A stretch of 64,000 nucleotides of DNA, taken from contig JAVXCN010000002.1 of assembly GCA_036659455.1 (NCBI GenBank), forward strand, positions 62,001 to 126,000, read 5' to 3'. Position 1 is the first letter of the stretch, and every line of letters begins with the position of its first letter. The position numbers were made by a program, and so were the translations under genes. This DNA is from Victivallaceae bacterium. GTDB lineage: Bacteria; Chlamydiota; Chlamydiia; Chlamydiales; Chlamydiaceae. This document shows positions 17,989 to 27,585 of the stretch, piece after piece. The notes under the pieces are model-generated. The model searched no databases. It had not been told where the DNA came from and saw only the letters and a list, made by a program, of their open reading frames with translations.

Positions 17989-19527
17989 TTACAAATTAAT
18001 AATTTCCCCTGTCGAAAGAGAAATAAATTGGTATTGGTTAAGGTGTAGCAAGTCAGAAGATCGAATTTTCAAAGATGCCTTAAGTTGCTTGGCTATTTTA
18101 ATAAGAGTCTCGATATCGTCGTCAATCTTCATATAGTCTTCAAGTTCCGGATGGATAATTAATTCCAAGTTCATCTGTTTGTGATATTTGATGACTTTTT
18201 TTAAGTTACGTTCGATTTCAATCATTACCGTCTCATGAGTCTTGATCAAAGCATTTCCGCAACAATAAGGGCAATTGGTGAATAACGTTTGTACAATTGA
18301 TTCACGGTTACGTTGTCTCGTCATTTCGACTAAACCGAACTCGCTCATGCTCAATATAGTGCATTTTGCTGAATCGGTTTTCATACAATCCTTAAAACGT
18401 TCTAAGACTCTACGTTGATTCTTACGGGATTTCATATCGATAAAGTCAATGATGACGAGACCGCCTATATTTCTAAGACGTAATTGTCGGGCTATTTCTT
18501 CAGAAGCCTCCAAGTTGATTTGAACCAATGTTTCTTCCACATTGCTTTCGGTTTTGGTGCTTCTTCCGGAGTTCACGTCGATGGTATGCATAGCTTCCGT
18601 TTTATCGAAAAATAGATAACCTCCTCCCGGAAGCCAGATCTTTCTACGAATGGCTTTTTCTATTTCTTTCTCAATATTGAATCGCTCAAATATCGGAGTG
18701 GAATCTCTATAGTACTCGATTTTTAAAGGCGCATCACTTGCATATCTTTTAAGAATTTTCTTACATTTTTGAAAAACAGGATAATCGTCAATCAAAAGAC
18801 GATTGTATTTCTTATCGACGCAAGTAACTACGGCGCGTTTCAGCAAATCCGATTCTTCATACAAAAGAGCAGGAGAATTCGTAGCGCTGAATCTTTCGAT
18901 GATTTTAGACCAGGTATTCAACAGCTCATGAGCTTCTTCAATAAGTTCATCCCTTGAAGTAAACATACTGGCCGTTCTGCAAATCAATCCCATATCCTGA
19001 GGCATTTCAAAAGCCCTAATTAGCTGTTTTAGGCGTTCTTTTGTATGGGGATCTTCTATTTTTCTAGATACGCCTCTATGAGGAGAATTCGGCAACAATA
19101 CCAAGTATCTACCGGGAATGGAGATATTTGAAGTTAAACGAGCTCCTTTGCTTCCGATGGGTTCTTTGACCACCTGTACCAGAACGGGACTATCCAGTTT
19201 TAAGAGATCATCTATGTGAGTCTCTTTCTCTTGTTTTTCTTTCTTTTTAGAAACGGTCGGTTCGAAATCCAAGTCAAAAAGATCTTCGAATTTTTTTGTA
19301 TTCTCGAGAATGTCCGAGATATGAATAAATCCGTTTTCTCCTTCATCTATATTGACGAAAGCCGATTGAATGTTTTTTAAAATATTAGTAACCGTGCCTC
19401 TATAGATATTACCTTTTAACTGCCTGATCTTCTTTCTTTCGATAATCAAATCAGATAAAATTCCGTTTCTAAGTTGTGCACAGCGAATCTCTTTTGATTC
19501 TACGTTGAGTAGAATATCGTTCTCCAT
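17989..19527 (-). CDS. rng: Ribonuclease G/E
   Basis: Endoribonuclease of the RNase E/G family for rRNA maturation and mRNA decay. I choose the ATG at 19527 (MENDILLNVESKEIRCAQL, 512 aa) over an upstream in-frame ATG because it is the family start. Domains: S1-type RNA-binding (about 35-120, NIQSAFVNIDEGENGFIHISDIL), DNase I-like catalytic domain with the two magnesium-binding Asp in HTIDVNSGR and VIIDFIDMKSRK, and the zinc-link cysteines in NCPYCC. No long degradosome tail, so RNase G-like. Confidence 0.93.
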   Translation of the reverse strand: MENDILLNVESKEIRCAQLRNGILSDLIIERKKIRQLKGNIYRGTVTNILKNIQSAFVNIDEGENGFIHISDILENTKKFEDLFDLDFEPTVSKKKEKQEKETHIDDLLKLDSPVLVQVVKEPIGSKGARLTSNISIPGRYLVLLPNSPHRGVSRKIEDPHTKERLKQLIRAFEMPQDMGLICRTASMFTSRDELIEEAHELLNTWSKIIERFSATNSPALLYEESDLLKRAVVTCVDKKYNRLLIDDYPVFQKCKKILKRYASDAPLKIEYYRDSTPIFERFNIEKEIEKAIRRKIWLPGGGYLFFDKTEAMHTIDVNSGRSTKTESNVEETLVQINLEASEEIARQLRLRNIGGLVIIDFIDMKSRKNQRRVLERFKDCMKTDSAKCTILSMSEFGLVEMTRQRNRESIVQTLFTNCPYCCGNALIKTHETVMIEIERNLKKVIKYHKQMNLELIIHPELEDYMKIDDDIETLIKIAKQLKASLKIRSSDLLHLNQYQFISLSTGEIINL

Positions 19528-19903
19528 GTTACAATCCTTCAAGCCCGGGAGTTGTGTAGTCGCTTCGCACCGATCGTTTTCGGTCAATAATGTCAGAGTT
19601 CCGGACTTCTCGAAGTTCCGATTATACGGCAAAAGAAGGCAAAAATTCCAGGGAAATAGTTGATTGAGCTGCTTATTTCGATTTTGATTTTCAAGAGTTT
19701 ATTTTTAATTTTCATTATATTTACTGAGTTTTTGTTTAATAATTGCTTGTTTTTGCAATATATAATTTATATGTTTCTTAACATTTTCAGATTGTCTCTA
19801 TTTCACTAAATTCATAAATGTTTTATGATTTCCCCTTGGACGTTAGATGTTTTCAATTGGCCCGAGGATTTTCGAAGAGTCTTATTTTAAGGATAGGTTT
19901 AAA
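19528..19903. other. 376-bp divergent intergenic region between rng and rpmF
   Basis: AT-rich. It includes a TATAAT at about 19760 that could serve rpmF, preceded by the short inverted repeat TTGC...GCAA (about 19744-19759). In-frame extensions upstream of both genes lack conserved sequence. Nothing else recognised. Confidence 0.4.
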
Positions 19904-20086
19904 ATGGCAGTTCCACGTAATCGTTTGAGTAATGCAAGAAAAAATATTCGAAGAAGTCATCATGCCAAAAAGGCAAAAATAGTCGTTGTTTGCAGTAATT
20001 GTAATCATGCCTTTTTACCTCATAGGGTATGTGCTTCATGTGGTTTTTATGATGGTAAATCAACTAGGAAAGCGGTAGCCAACTGA
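19904..20086 (+). CDS. rpmF: Ribosomal protein bL32
   Basis: A 60-aa zinc-ribbon ribosomal protein. The ATG at 19904, after AAGGATAGG, gives MAVPRNRLSNARKNIRRSHH; a TTG at 19847 would add a non-conserved leader. The zinc site is intact: two CxxC-type pairs, CSNC and CASC. It is followed by plsX, the widespread rpmF-plsX pairing that links ribosome and lipid synthesis. Confidence 0.96.
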   Translation: MAVPRNRLSNARKNIRRSHHAKKAKIVVVCSNCNHAFLPHRVCASCGFYDGKSTRKAVAN

Positions 20087-20113
20087 GACTAGTTGAGACC
20101 GGTTTTATTTTCT

Positions 20114-21097
20114 ATGATATATCGTATAGGTATTGATCTAATGGGGGGTGAGCATTCACCTCTAAGTGTTTGGCAAGCACTTATCGATGTTATCGTATCT
20201 CGTCAAGATGAGGTATCGGACAGGTTTATTTTTTGTCCGATACTTACCCCCGATTTTTTGTCTTTTCTGGATCCTTTCGTAGCGGCTTTGCCCGGTCGAA
20301 TTTCGAGCTCTTTATTTTTTATTGTTGCCGAAGATGTCGTGGGCATGAAGGATTCCGTTTTTACGGCTCTACGTAAAAAAACTTCTTCAATGGCAATCGG
20401 TGTCGAATTTCTGAAAGAAGGTAAGCTGGACTCTTTGTTTTCTACTGGGAATACGGCAGCATTGGTTTCTTTGGCTTGTTCTCGTATTCCTTTGATTTCC
20501 TCGATTTCCAGACCTGCTCTTTTAGTTGAACTTCCGACATTGACGGGGAATATAGTAGTATTGGACGTTGGTGCCAATGTTTCGGTGAAACCCGAAAATC
20601 TCCTGGATTTCGGAAAAATAGGGCTTGCCTATTACCGTTATTTGAAAAATAATGATAAAAACATTTCCGTGGGACTTTTAAATATAGGTACGGAAGAAGG
20701 TAAAGGGACTGAAAATCATCGAAACACTTTTCGTTTATTGCAGACAAATTTCGGAGATCGTTTTTTCGGTAATCTTGAAAGTCAAGATGTCTTTAAAGGA
20801 AAAGTACAAGTCGTGGTAACCGATGGATTTGCCGGAAATATTTTCTTAAAAACTGCTGAGGGAGTTTTTGACTTTTTATCGGAATTATATGTGGACAATT
20901 CGCATAATTGTTTTATTAAAAATGATTTGGAAGGAAGCGTTTATCCGGGATCCGTATTGTGCGGTCTTTCAAAATTAGTTGTTAAAGGGCACGGACAATC
21001 ACAAAATAAAGCTCTTTTTAAAGGGATTTCAGGTCTTATTGAAAGGACTTCTAACCGGGTTTGCGAATCCGTTATTGCTAATCTGGAATTGATTTGA
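20114..21097 (+). CDS. plsX: Phosphate acyltransferase PlsX
   Basis: Converts acyl-ACP to acyl-phosphate for phospholipid synthesis. The ATG at 20114 gives MIYRIGIDLMGGEHSPL, the family N-terminus (327 aa). Other landmarks are SMAIGVEFLKEGKLDSLFSTGNTAALV, VVLDVGANVSVKPENLLDF, LNIGTEEGKG and VVTDGFAGNIFLKTAEG. The end overlaps lpxB tail-to-tail by 20 bp. In Chlamydia the next gene is pmpD; here it is not. Confidence 0.95.
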   Translation: MIYRIGIDLMGGEHSPLSVWQALIDVIVSRQDEVSDRFIFCPILTPDFLSFLDPFVAALPGRISSSLFFIVAEDVVGMKDSVFTALRKKTSSMAIGVEFLKEGKLDSLFSTGNTAALVSLACSRIPLISSISRPALLVELPTLTGNIVVLDVGANVSVKPENLLDFGKIGLAYYRYLKNNDKNISVGLLNIGTEEGKGTENHRNTFRLLQTNFGDRFFGNLESQDVFKGKVQVVVTDGFAGNIFLKTAEGVFDFLSELYVDNSHNCFIKNDLEGSVYPGSVLCGLSKLVVKGHGQSQNKALFKGISGLIERTSNRVCESVIANLELI

Positions 21098-22784
21098 ATG
21101 GTATAACGGCTACATCGAAATCAAGAAATGTTTTCAAACGCTCTTCATTGGGAAATAATGCAAGTACTTCTTTATCAATTAAAGAAAGACTATTTGTTTT
21201 CAGTTTATGTTTTATTTCACGACATTTGATTTTTAAGTTTTCGGCTGCACCGGATTGACTAAAAAAATTCATATATTCAGAGATTTGAGTGGACAGTAAG
21301 TTGGTATCATTACCTATAAATTCAGGAAAAACAATCTCGTCTAAAATTAGGTTCGGCAAGCCATAGTGACTCGAACCCATCCCGAAAACATATCTTGCAA
21401 CTAGAGAATCGATCTTTCCGATTAAGCATGTAATCAGAGTGGGCGTGCCGATCAAAGCGCATTCGAGAACGATTGTTCCGCATTTTGCGGTAATAAGCTC
21501 TGCTTCTTTCATCATTTCGTATCTGAAGCATGAGGGTACGAAATAACATTGAATATTGAAAAAACGAATAGTTTTTTCAAGCATATGTTTAATTGATTCT
21601 TCAGTATAAGAAACGATTATATTGTGGGTATCTTGGTAACAGGATTGTTTAAACGCCTGAAGTTGTAAAATGAAGTTTTTTTCGACATCTTTTAGACGGC
21701 TTCCCGGAAAAAAGGCTATAAAAGGTCGGTTTTCCGGAATATCAAATTGCTTTTTCCAGTATAAGTCGAAACGGTGATTCTCAATAAGAGTCAATAAGGG
21801 ATGCCCGACGAATTTGACCTTTAAACGACTGTTTTCGGATGTAAAAAGATCTTTTTCGAAGGGGAGTATCGTTAAAAGTAGATCCAGATTGTCTTCCAGA
21901 GTTTTTTTTCTACTTGATCTCCATGCCCAGATACTGGGACAGACATAATGAACGATTTTTCCGGGAAACAGATTTTTTTTTAGTGTTTTTTCCAATCGCA
22001 GATGCATATCCGGTAAATCTATGAATACGGCAATATCCGGAAGTCTGTTCAATAGTGTTTTTTTTATGAAGCGATACTGTTTAAATATCTTAAAAAGAGA
22101 AAATAAAACGGCTTTAAACCCAAGATATTGAAAATTTTCCATCGGTAAGATGCATTCGAAATGAGAATATTGTCTCATCAATGGACCGCCGATTCCCATA
22201 AATCGTAGGGCAGGATCGGAATTAGATAAGGAAAGGATCAAATCGGCTCCTAAAATATCTCCGCTGTGCTCACCGGCTGAGATGAAGATTAATTTATTCT
22301 TTCTTTTAGGTAACAACGGTCTCTTTTTTATGAAAAGTCCTCTTTTTAATAGAGCAAAAATAAGTATCGTAAAGCCCGAAAAGACAACAGTCAGTTCGAT
22401 TTTATCTCTTAAGCATGTGAGAAGGCCATTCTTCAATAAGGACATATTCGTCGAAATCACGGTATTTCCGTATAAAAACGAAAATAGTGCAATGGAGACA
22501 AGAGAATTTTTTAAATAGCTGCTTTTAGTGGAATCGAAATTTCTTAAAGCCGAAAAAATAAATAAACTGAAAAATATCGAAATAACCGTTTGATGCACGC
22601 AAAATTCTGAAAGGATTATCGAAGATAGAAAACAAAAGGCAAACAAACCTAAAGCACCCAAAAGCCGAGATTCGATCCTTAAATAAGAAACGATGGCTTG
22701 AAACAAAAAGACTGTAAAAAAACAATTTATCGATAGGAAATTAAAGACCGAAAAAAAATTTAACGATTCGGAAACGAACAACAT
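21078..22784 (-). CDS. lpxB: Lipid-A-disaccharide synthase with N-terminal membrane extension
   Basis: Joins UDP-diacylglucosamine and lipid X in lipid A synthesis. At 568 aa it is far longer than E. coli LpxB (~382 aa). The first ~160 residues hold several hydrophobic helices resembling the lipid A biosynthesis N-terminal domain, and the GT19 catalytic part starts at FISAGEHSGDILGADL. Further motifs are MGIGGPLMRQY, HYVCPSIWAWRSSRKK, FFPGSRLKDVEKN and AKCGTIVLECALIGTPTL. Chlamydial LpxB has the same fusion. It lies 8 bp after pcnB, so the two form an operon. Confidence 0.93.
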   Translation of the reverse strand: MLFVSESLNFFSVFNFLSINCFFTVFLFQAIVSYLRIESRLLGALGLFAFCFLSSIILSEFCVHQTVISIFFSLFIFSALRNFDSTKSSYLKNSLVSIALFSFLYGNTVISTNMSLLKNGLLTCLRDKIELTVVFSGFTILIFALLKRGLFIKKRPLLPKRKNKLIFISAGEHSGDILGADLILSLSNSDPALRFMGIGGPLMRQYSHFECILPMENFQYLGFKAVLFSLFKIFKQYRFIKKTLLNRLPDIAVFIDLPDMHLRLEKTLKKNLFPGKIVHYVCPSIWAWRSSRKKTLEDNLDLLLTILPFEKDLFTSENSRLKVKFVGHPLLTLIENHRFDLYWKKQFDIPENRPFIAFFPGSRLKDVEKNFILQLQAFKQSCYQDTHNIIVSYTEESIKHMLEKTIRFFNIQCYFVPSCFRYEMMKEAELITAKCGTIVLECALIGTPTLITCLIGKIDSLVARYVFGMGSSHYGLPNLILDEIVFPEFIGNDTNLLSTQISEYMNFFSQSGAAENLKIKCREIKHKLKTNSLSLIDKEVLALFPNEERLKTFLDFDVAVIPFKSIPD

Positions 22785-22792
22785 ATCGTAAA

Positions 22793-24004
22793 TTAAATCA
22801 ACTCCGATTCTTTTGATTGATTTTCATCATACATCTCAGACCATGCGATATATTTTTTTTCCAATTTAGGGTTAACCGTTTTTCGAATATACAAAAGCTT
22901 CAAAGCGGACCTGAAATAAGGGTGCCTCACTAGTTTCGGATTCATTTTATTATGTTTTGGATTTAGAGGGGTCATTTTATACTGAGTTTGCAAAATAAGT
23001 AAGGCGGTTATGAAATTTTTCTTGGAACATCCGGTAAATGAATTAACGAAAAATTCAGTCAGCTGTTCTCTAATGGTTTCGAGAATAAAACCGTTGGTGA
23101 TTTTTTTATTCGTCTTTTTTTTGAGACGAAGATCGAAGTCTATAATCGGACAAACTAATGTTGCAATTAAGAAGCCTCTGTCGATGTTATTCTTGTCTTG
23201 AAGGTCGAAAGAGTCTAAAGCTTTTAGAAAGTTTAAAGTCGTTTTTTCAACGAAAGACTCCGTTTTGAAGGCGCAATCCAGTTTTGAAAAGAGTAAGGAT
23301 AAAAATTCGCTGGTTTTTAACAGTTTGAAAAATTTATTCGAAGATGAAGATATCAAAACTTTTATGATTTCTTCAAAAACACGTGCCTTTGAGCTTTTTA
23401 AGAGTTCGTCTTTACAAGCAAACAGTGCTTCTTTCGTTGTCTCATCTACAACAAAATCGTAACGTGAAAGTATTTTAAGAAGTCGAATCATTCTCACGGG
23501 ATCTTGCTTAAATCTAAGAAAAGGATTCCCAATCGTTCTAAGAAACTGTTTTTTCAGATCTCTTACACCTCCAGTATAATCGATTATGACATTTTCCTGA
23601 GGATCATAAAATAAACCGTTGATAGTGAAATCACGACGTAAAACGTCTTCTTCCGGAGTGCCCCATAAATTATCTTTGATTATGAGTTCTTCTTCAGTAG
23701 GATCTCCGGATCGAAAAGTAGACACTTCTATGAAAGAATTTCCGAAACGAACATGTGCCAATCTAAACCTACGACCGACAAGTATGCAACTTTTAAAACA
23801 GGCTTTAATTTCTTCGGGCTTGGCGGAAGTGGATATATCGAAATCTTTCGGATGCTCGTTAAGCAGCATATCCCGTATACAACCACCGACCAAGTAAGCT
23901 CGATAACCGGCTCTTTTCAATATTTTAATGACGAACAAGGCGTTCGGGTCAATAACGGAAAGATCTAAATTATGATGATCGGCACGATAAATAGTAGGCT
24001 GCAT
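22793..24004 (-). CDS. pcnB: Poly(A) polymerase I / CCA-adding-like nucleotidyltransferase
   Basis: A 403-aa class II polymerase. The nucleotidyltransferase head has LVGGCIRDMLLNEHPKDFDISTSA (GG plus the D-x-D metal pair) and VGRRFRLAHVRFG, the bacterial poly(A) polymerase signature rather than that of CCA enzymes. ETSTFRSGDPTEE, VLRRDFTINGLFYDP and QDPVRMIRLLKILSRYDF (RNA-binding start) complete the family pattern. It sits upstream of lpxB, a pairing also found in Chlamydia but at another chromosomal place (CT410-CT411 as I recall). Confidence 0.9.
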   Translation of the reverse strand: MQPTIYRADHHNLDLSVIDPNALFVIKILKRAGYRAYLVGGCIRDMLLNEHPKDFDISTSAKPEEIKACFKSCILVGRRFRLAHVRFGNSFIEVSTFRSGDPTEEELIIKDNLWGTPEEDVLRRDFTINGLFYDPQENVIIDYTGGVRDLKKQFLRTIGNPFLRFKQDPVRMIRLLKILSRYDFVVDETTKEALFACKDELLKSSKARVFEEIIKVLISSSSNKFFKLLKTSEFLSLLFSKLDCAFKTESFVEKTTLNFLKALDSFDLQDKNNIDRGFLIATLVCPIIDFDLRLKKKTNKKITNGFILETIREQLTEFFVNSFTGCSKKNFITALLILQTQYKMTPLNPKHNKMNPKLVRHPYFRSALKLLYIRKTVNPKLEKKYIAWSEMYDENQSKESELI

Positions 24005-24072
24005 TAAATACGGACGGTTGTGACGGAAGATCGGATCGTCGAGGTTACAAAACTTTGTTCGTCCCTTGGGAA

Positions 24073-24273
24073 TTATACTGCATAGTTTCTTTTACGTTCT
24101 ACAGGATTTTGTAATTTCTTGAATTGAGATTCTTTAAGTATGAGTTCCCGATTTTTATCGTATTTTGATGCATGGAGTGCTATGAGGATTGTTAATAAGT
24201 GTTTATTCTCTCTAAATAAATTTTGTGCTAACATCTCCGTACTTTCGGTCACAATGATTCCGGTGTTTTTCAT
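24073..24273 (-). CDS. Possible small hypothetical protein, 66 aa
   Basis: A hydrophilic 66-aa frame (begins MKNTGIIVTESTEMLAQ, ends NPVERKRNYAV) in the 309-bp space between pcnB and glmM. Composition is protein-like (charged, helix-prone), and it is not antisense to another gene. No clear Shine-Dalgarno precedes the ATG and no family is recognised. A conserved small gene just before glmM in Chlamydia would support it. Confidence 0.35.
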   Translation of the reverse strand: MKNTGIIVTESTEMLAQNLFRENKHLLTILIALHASKYDKNRELILKESQFKKLQNPVERKRNYAV

Positions 24274-24313
24274 CTGGGTTTTGAGGTAAATTTTTAAATG
24301 TCTTTAGGTCAAC

Positions 24314-25684
24314 ATTAATAAGGTTTTATTCGGTACTGATGGAGTACGGGGAAGAGTCAATCGATTTCCTATGCTCGTTGAAATTGCTTTGTTGTTGGGA
24401 AAAGCCGTAGCTTCCGTTTTGCATAGCGGTCATGGTCGTCGTAGGATCGTGGTTGGTAAAGATACCAGATTATCGGGATATATGTTCGAAAATGCTTTGA
24501 TTGCGGGACTCAATTCCATGGGGGCGGAAACGTTGGTTTTGGGCCCTATTCCTACTCCTGGAGTAGCTTTTATTACTCGAGCTTATCGTGCGGATGCAGG
24601 GATAGTGATTTCCGCTTCACATAATCCGTTTTATGATAACGGTATAAAGATTTTTTCTTCTGAGGGATTTAAAATTTCGGATTCCATGGAACGACTGATT
24701 GAAACAATTGTTCATGAGAATAATTTTGACGACTTTCCTAAAGATGCTGAAATAGGTAAAAATAAACGGGTTACCGATGCTTCGGGGCGATATATCGAAC
24801 ATGTAAAAGCTACTTTTTGCAAAGGCAGAAATTTAAAAGGTCTTAGAATTTTTTTAGATTGCGCCAACGGAGCGGCTTATAAAGTAGCTCCCTCGGTTTT
24901 GGAAGAATTGGATGCTGAAGTACATGTTGTGGGCGAGAAGCCGAACGGTACGAATATCAATGAGAATTGCGGTTCCTTACATCCTTCGGTTATTCAAAAA
25001 GGGGTAATAGAAAACGGTGCTCATGTCGGGATAGCCCTTGACGGTGACGGCGATAGAATCGTAATGGTTGATGAAAAAGGACACATTGTTGATGGAGATA
25101 CCATTTTAGCTATTTGTGCACAGGATTTAAAGAAAAAGGGTCTTTTGAAAAATAATAAGGTTGTTGTTACGGTAATGACGAATTTCGGAGTGCTGCAGTT
25201 TTTGAAGCAACAGGGCGTTAAGGTTATCACTTCTCAGGTAGGAGATCGGCACGTTCTTCAGGAAATGCTTCAAAATGAGGCTTTTCTGGGAGGAGAACAG
25301 AGCGGGCATTTGATTTTTTTGGACTATAATACTACGGGTGATGGAATAGTATCCGCTTTACAAGTTTTAAGAATTATGACTGAAAGCGATTCTACGTTAT
25401 CCGATCTAACGGCGAATGTTTGTAAAACTCCTCAAACTTTACTGAACGTATCTGTTCGCCAGAAAACTCCTTTTCAGGATTTACCGAAAGTTTCTGAAGT
25501 CATCAAGGATGTTGAAAAAACATTGGGTAAACATGGTCGGGTTTTGGTTCGTTATTCGGGAACTGAAAATTTATGCAGAATTATGATAGAAGCTCAAAAG
25601 AAAAAAGAGACTGATTTGTGGGCTCAAACGATAGCGGATGTTATTGTTGATGAAATCGGTATGGAAACGGCGTCGGTAGTGTAG
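24314..25684 (+). CDS. glmM: Phosphoglucosamine mutase; start probably AUU
   Basis: Interconverts glucosamine-6- and -1-phosphate for UDP-GlcNAc and peptidoglycan/LPS. The catalytic loop ISASHNP, the metal loop ALDGDGDR and the C-terminal VRYSGTENLCRIMIE are intact. The first in-frame ATG (24371) would delete the universally conserved FGTDGVRGR segment, which is encoded in frame at 24329-24355 right after a TAG at 24305. The only plausible initiators are ATT at 24314, five bases after AGG, or a frameshift from an ATG at 24298. With ATT the protein is 456 aa, the family length. glmS follows after 3 bp. Confidence 0.9.
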   Translation: MNKVLFGTDGVRGRVNRFPMLVEIALLLGKAVASVLHSGHGRRRIVVGKDTRLSGYMFENALIAGLNSMGAETLVLGPIPTPGVAFITRAYRADAGIVISASHNPFYDNGIKIFSSEGFKISDSMERLIETIVHENNFDDFPKDAEIGKNKRVTDASGRYIEHVKATFCKGRNLKGLRIFLDCANGAAYKVAPSVLEELDAEVHVVGEKPNGTNINENCGSLHPSVIQKGVIENGAHVGIALDGDGDRIVMVDEKGHIVDGDTILAICAQDLKKKGLLKNNKVVVTVMTNFGVLQFLKQQGVKVITSQVGDRHVLQEMLQNEAFLGGEQSGHLIFLDYNTTGDGIVSALQVLRIMTESDSTLSDLTANVCKTPQTLLNVSVRQKTPFQDLPKVSEVIKDVEKTLGKHGRVLVRYSGTENLCRIMIEAQKKKETDLWAQTIADVIVDEIGMETASVV

Positions 25685-25687
25685 TTT

Positions 25688-27514
25688 ATGTGCGGAATTT
25701 TTGCTTATTCAGGAAAAAGAGAAGCGGTCTCGGTAGTTTTGGAGGGACTCGAACGTTTGGAATATCGAGGGTATGATTCTTCCGGTATTGCGACGATCCA
25801 CAACAGCGAATTGGTCTATTGTAAGGAGGTGGGGAAGGTAATCAATCTTCAGAAGTCCATGTCTGAGAAAGATTGGAAGAGCCATATTGCTATAGCTCAT
25901 ACCCGTTGGGCAACTCACGGTGTTCCGACGCAAATCAATGCTCATCCCCAGTTCGATGATTGTTTCCGGTGTGCCGTAGTGCATAACGGGATTATTGAAA
26001 ATTATTGCGAGATAAAACAATGGTTAACTGAGCGAGATGTTATTTTTCGATCCGATACGGACTCGGAGTCTATTGCACAGCTCATAGGTTTTTTCTATAA
26101 AGGAAATTTTTTGGAAGCTATGAGGCAAGCTTGCGGGATGTTAAAAGGAAGTTTTGCTTTCGCGGTCATGCATAAAGATCATCCGGATGAGTTGATTTGT
26201 ATCGCGAAGGAAAGCCCCCTAGTAATAGGTATCGGTGACAGTGAGGTTTTTGTTGCGTCCGATTTAAAGGCTTTCGCTAAATATACGGAACAAATGTTCG
26301 TTTTGCGTTTTTCCGAAATAGCCGTTATCAAATCCGGTAAGGTTTTTGTTTACAACGAATTCTTTGAACCGATGGACAAAGAAATAAGAGAAATTCGAAC
26401 GAATGATAAGGATCTTTGTAAGGGTACTTTTCGTCATTATATGTTAAAGGAAATTTTTGAACAGCCGGATGTTTTAGAACATATTTTAAATAAACATGTT
26501 TTGAAAAAAGGATCTGAGGAACCGGTATTGTCACATAATTTTTTATGTGATGTCCCTCTTGATAAAATAAAACGTATTCGAATTATTGCTTGCGGTTCGT
26601 CCTATCATGCCGGTTTGGCAGCTTCCTATTTTTATGAAATGTTGGTCAAAGTCACTGTTCTTGTTGAAACGTCTTCGGAATTTTTATACAGAGAGCCGTA
26701 TGTATCTGAAGAAGATTTCGTAATTCTCATCAGTCAATCCGGTGAGACTGCAGACACATTAGCCGTATTAAGATATCTTCGTAAACTTAATGTATTTTAT
26801 ATCCTGGGTCTTTGTAATGTGGAAACGTCCTCTTTGGCTATGGAAGTAGATTCCTGTTTATTTCTTGAAGCAGGTCCGGAGATAGGAGTTGCTTCTACCA
26901 AAGCATTTACGGCGCAGGTGCTTTTATTGATATTATTCGGTCTTAAATTGGCAGTTATTAAAGAAATTTTGAATTCCGATGAACTCACTGAATGGTTGAT
27001 CGATTTATTGCGTTTACCGGAACAGTGCCATGCCATCGTTACGGATCATCGACTGGAACTCGTTGCCAAAAAATATGTTCTATATGATCATTTCTTCTTG
27101 CTTGGTCGTCGTTTGATGTATCCCGTCGCTCTTGAAAGTGCGCTTAAATTGAAAGAAATAGCTTACGTTAATGCTAATGCTTATCCGGCGGGAGAAATGA
27201 AGCACGGCCCGATTGCTTTGATCAGTAAAGGTACTCCCGTATTTGCCTTTTGCGGAGATTCGAAAGTTCGTGAAAAGACTGTCAGTAATCTCATGGAAAC
27301 GGGATCTCGAGGAGCTAAGATTGTATTGTTCTCTTCTCAAAAGGATAGTCATTCCTGTGCTGAGGACGCGATTTGCATTCCTGAAAATAGGTCGGTTTGT
27401 AATGTCATTTTATATTCCGTTGTCGGTCAGTTATTGGCTTATAATATAGCTCTCGACAGAGGTACGGATATAGATTGTCCCAGAAACTTGGCCAAATCCG
27501 TCACTGTTGAATAG
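25688..27514 (+). CDS. glmS: Glutamine-fructose-6-phosphate aminotransferase
   Basis: Makes glucosamine-6-phosphate, the substrate of the neighbouring GlmM. The 608-aa protein begins MCGIFAYSGKREAV, with Cys2 as the N-terminal glutaminase nucleophile, and has RWATHGVPTQINAHP and HNGIIENY. The two SIS isomerase domains follow (IACGSSYHAGLAA, SQSGETADTLAVL, AGPEIGVASTKAFTAQ) and the C-terminus DRGTDIDCPRNLAKSVTVE is canonical. Only 3 bp separate it from glmM. I see no glmS-ribozyme-like leader. Confidence 0.97.
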   Translation: MCGIFAYSGKREAVSVVLEGLERLEYRGYDSSGIATIHNSELVYCKEVGKVINLQKSMSEKDWKSHIAIAHTRWATHGVPTQINAHPQFDDCFRCAVVHNGIIENYCEIKQWLTERDVIFRSDTDSESIAQLIGFFYKGNFLEAMRQACGMLKGSFAFAVMHKDHPDELICIAKESPLVIGIGDSEVFVASDLKAFAKYTEQMFVLRFSEIAVIKSGKVFVYNEFFEPMDKEIREIRTNDKDLCKGTFRHYMLKEIFEQPDVLEHILNKHVLKKGSEEPVLSHNFLCDVPLDKIKRIRIIACGSSYHAGLAASYFYEMLVKVTVLVETSSEFLYREPYVSEEDFVILISQSGETADTLAVLRYLRKLNVFYILGLCNVETSSLAMEVDSCLFLEAGPEIGVASTKAFTAQVLLLILFGLKLAVIKEILNSDELTEWLIDLLRLPEQCHAIVTDHRLELVAKKYVLYDHFFLLGRRLMYPVALESALKLKEIAYVNANAYPAGEMKHGPIALISKGTPVFAFCGDSKVREKTVSNLMETGSRGAKIVLFSSQKDSHSCAEDAICIPENRSVCNVILYSVVGQLLAYNIALDRGTDIDCPRNLAKSVTVE

Positions 27515-27585
27515 TTGGATTCATTTTTTTTAATTTATCGATATTGTTTCGTACAAACGATGCAATAGTTTTTGAAGGTTTGATT

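Noticed and set aside
23619-23968. Overlapping plus-strand frames opposite pcnB
   Set aside because: Antisense shadows of the conserved nucleotidyltransferase head of pcnB.
24371-24373. ATG at 24371 as the glmM start
   Set aside because: It would remove the conserved FGTDGVRGR segment encoded just upstream in frame.
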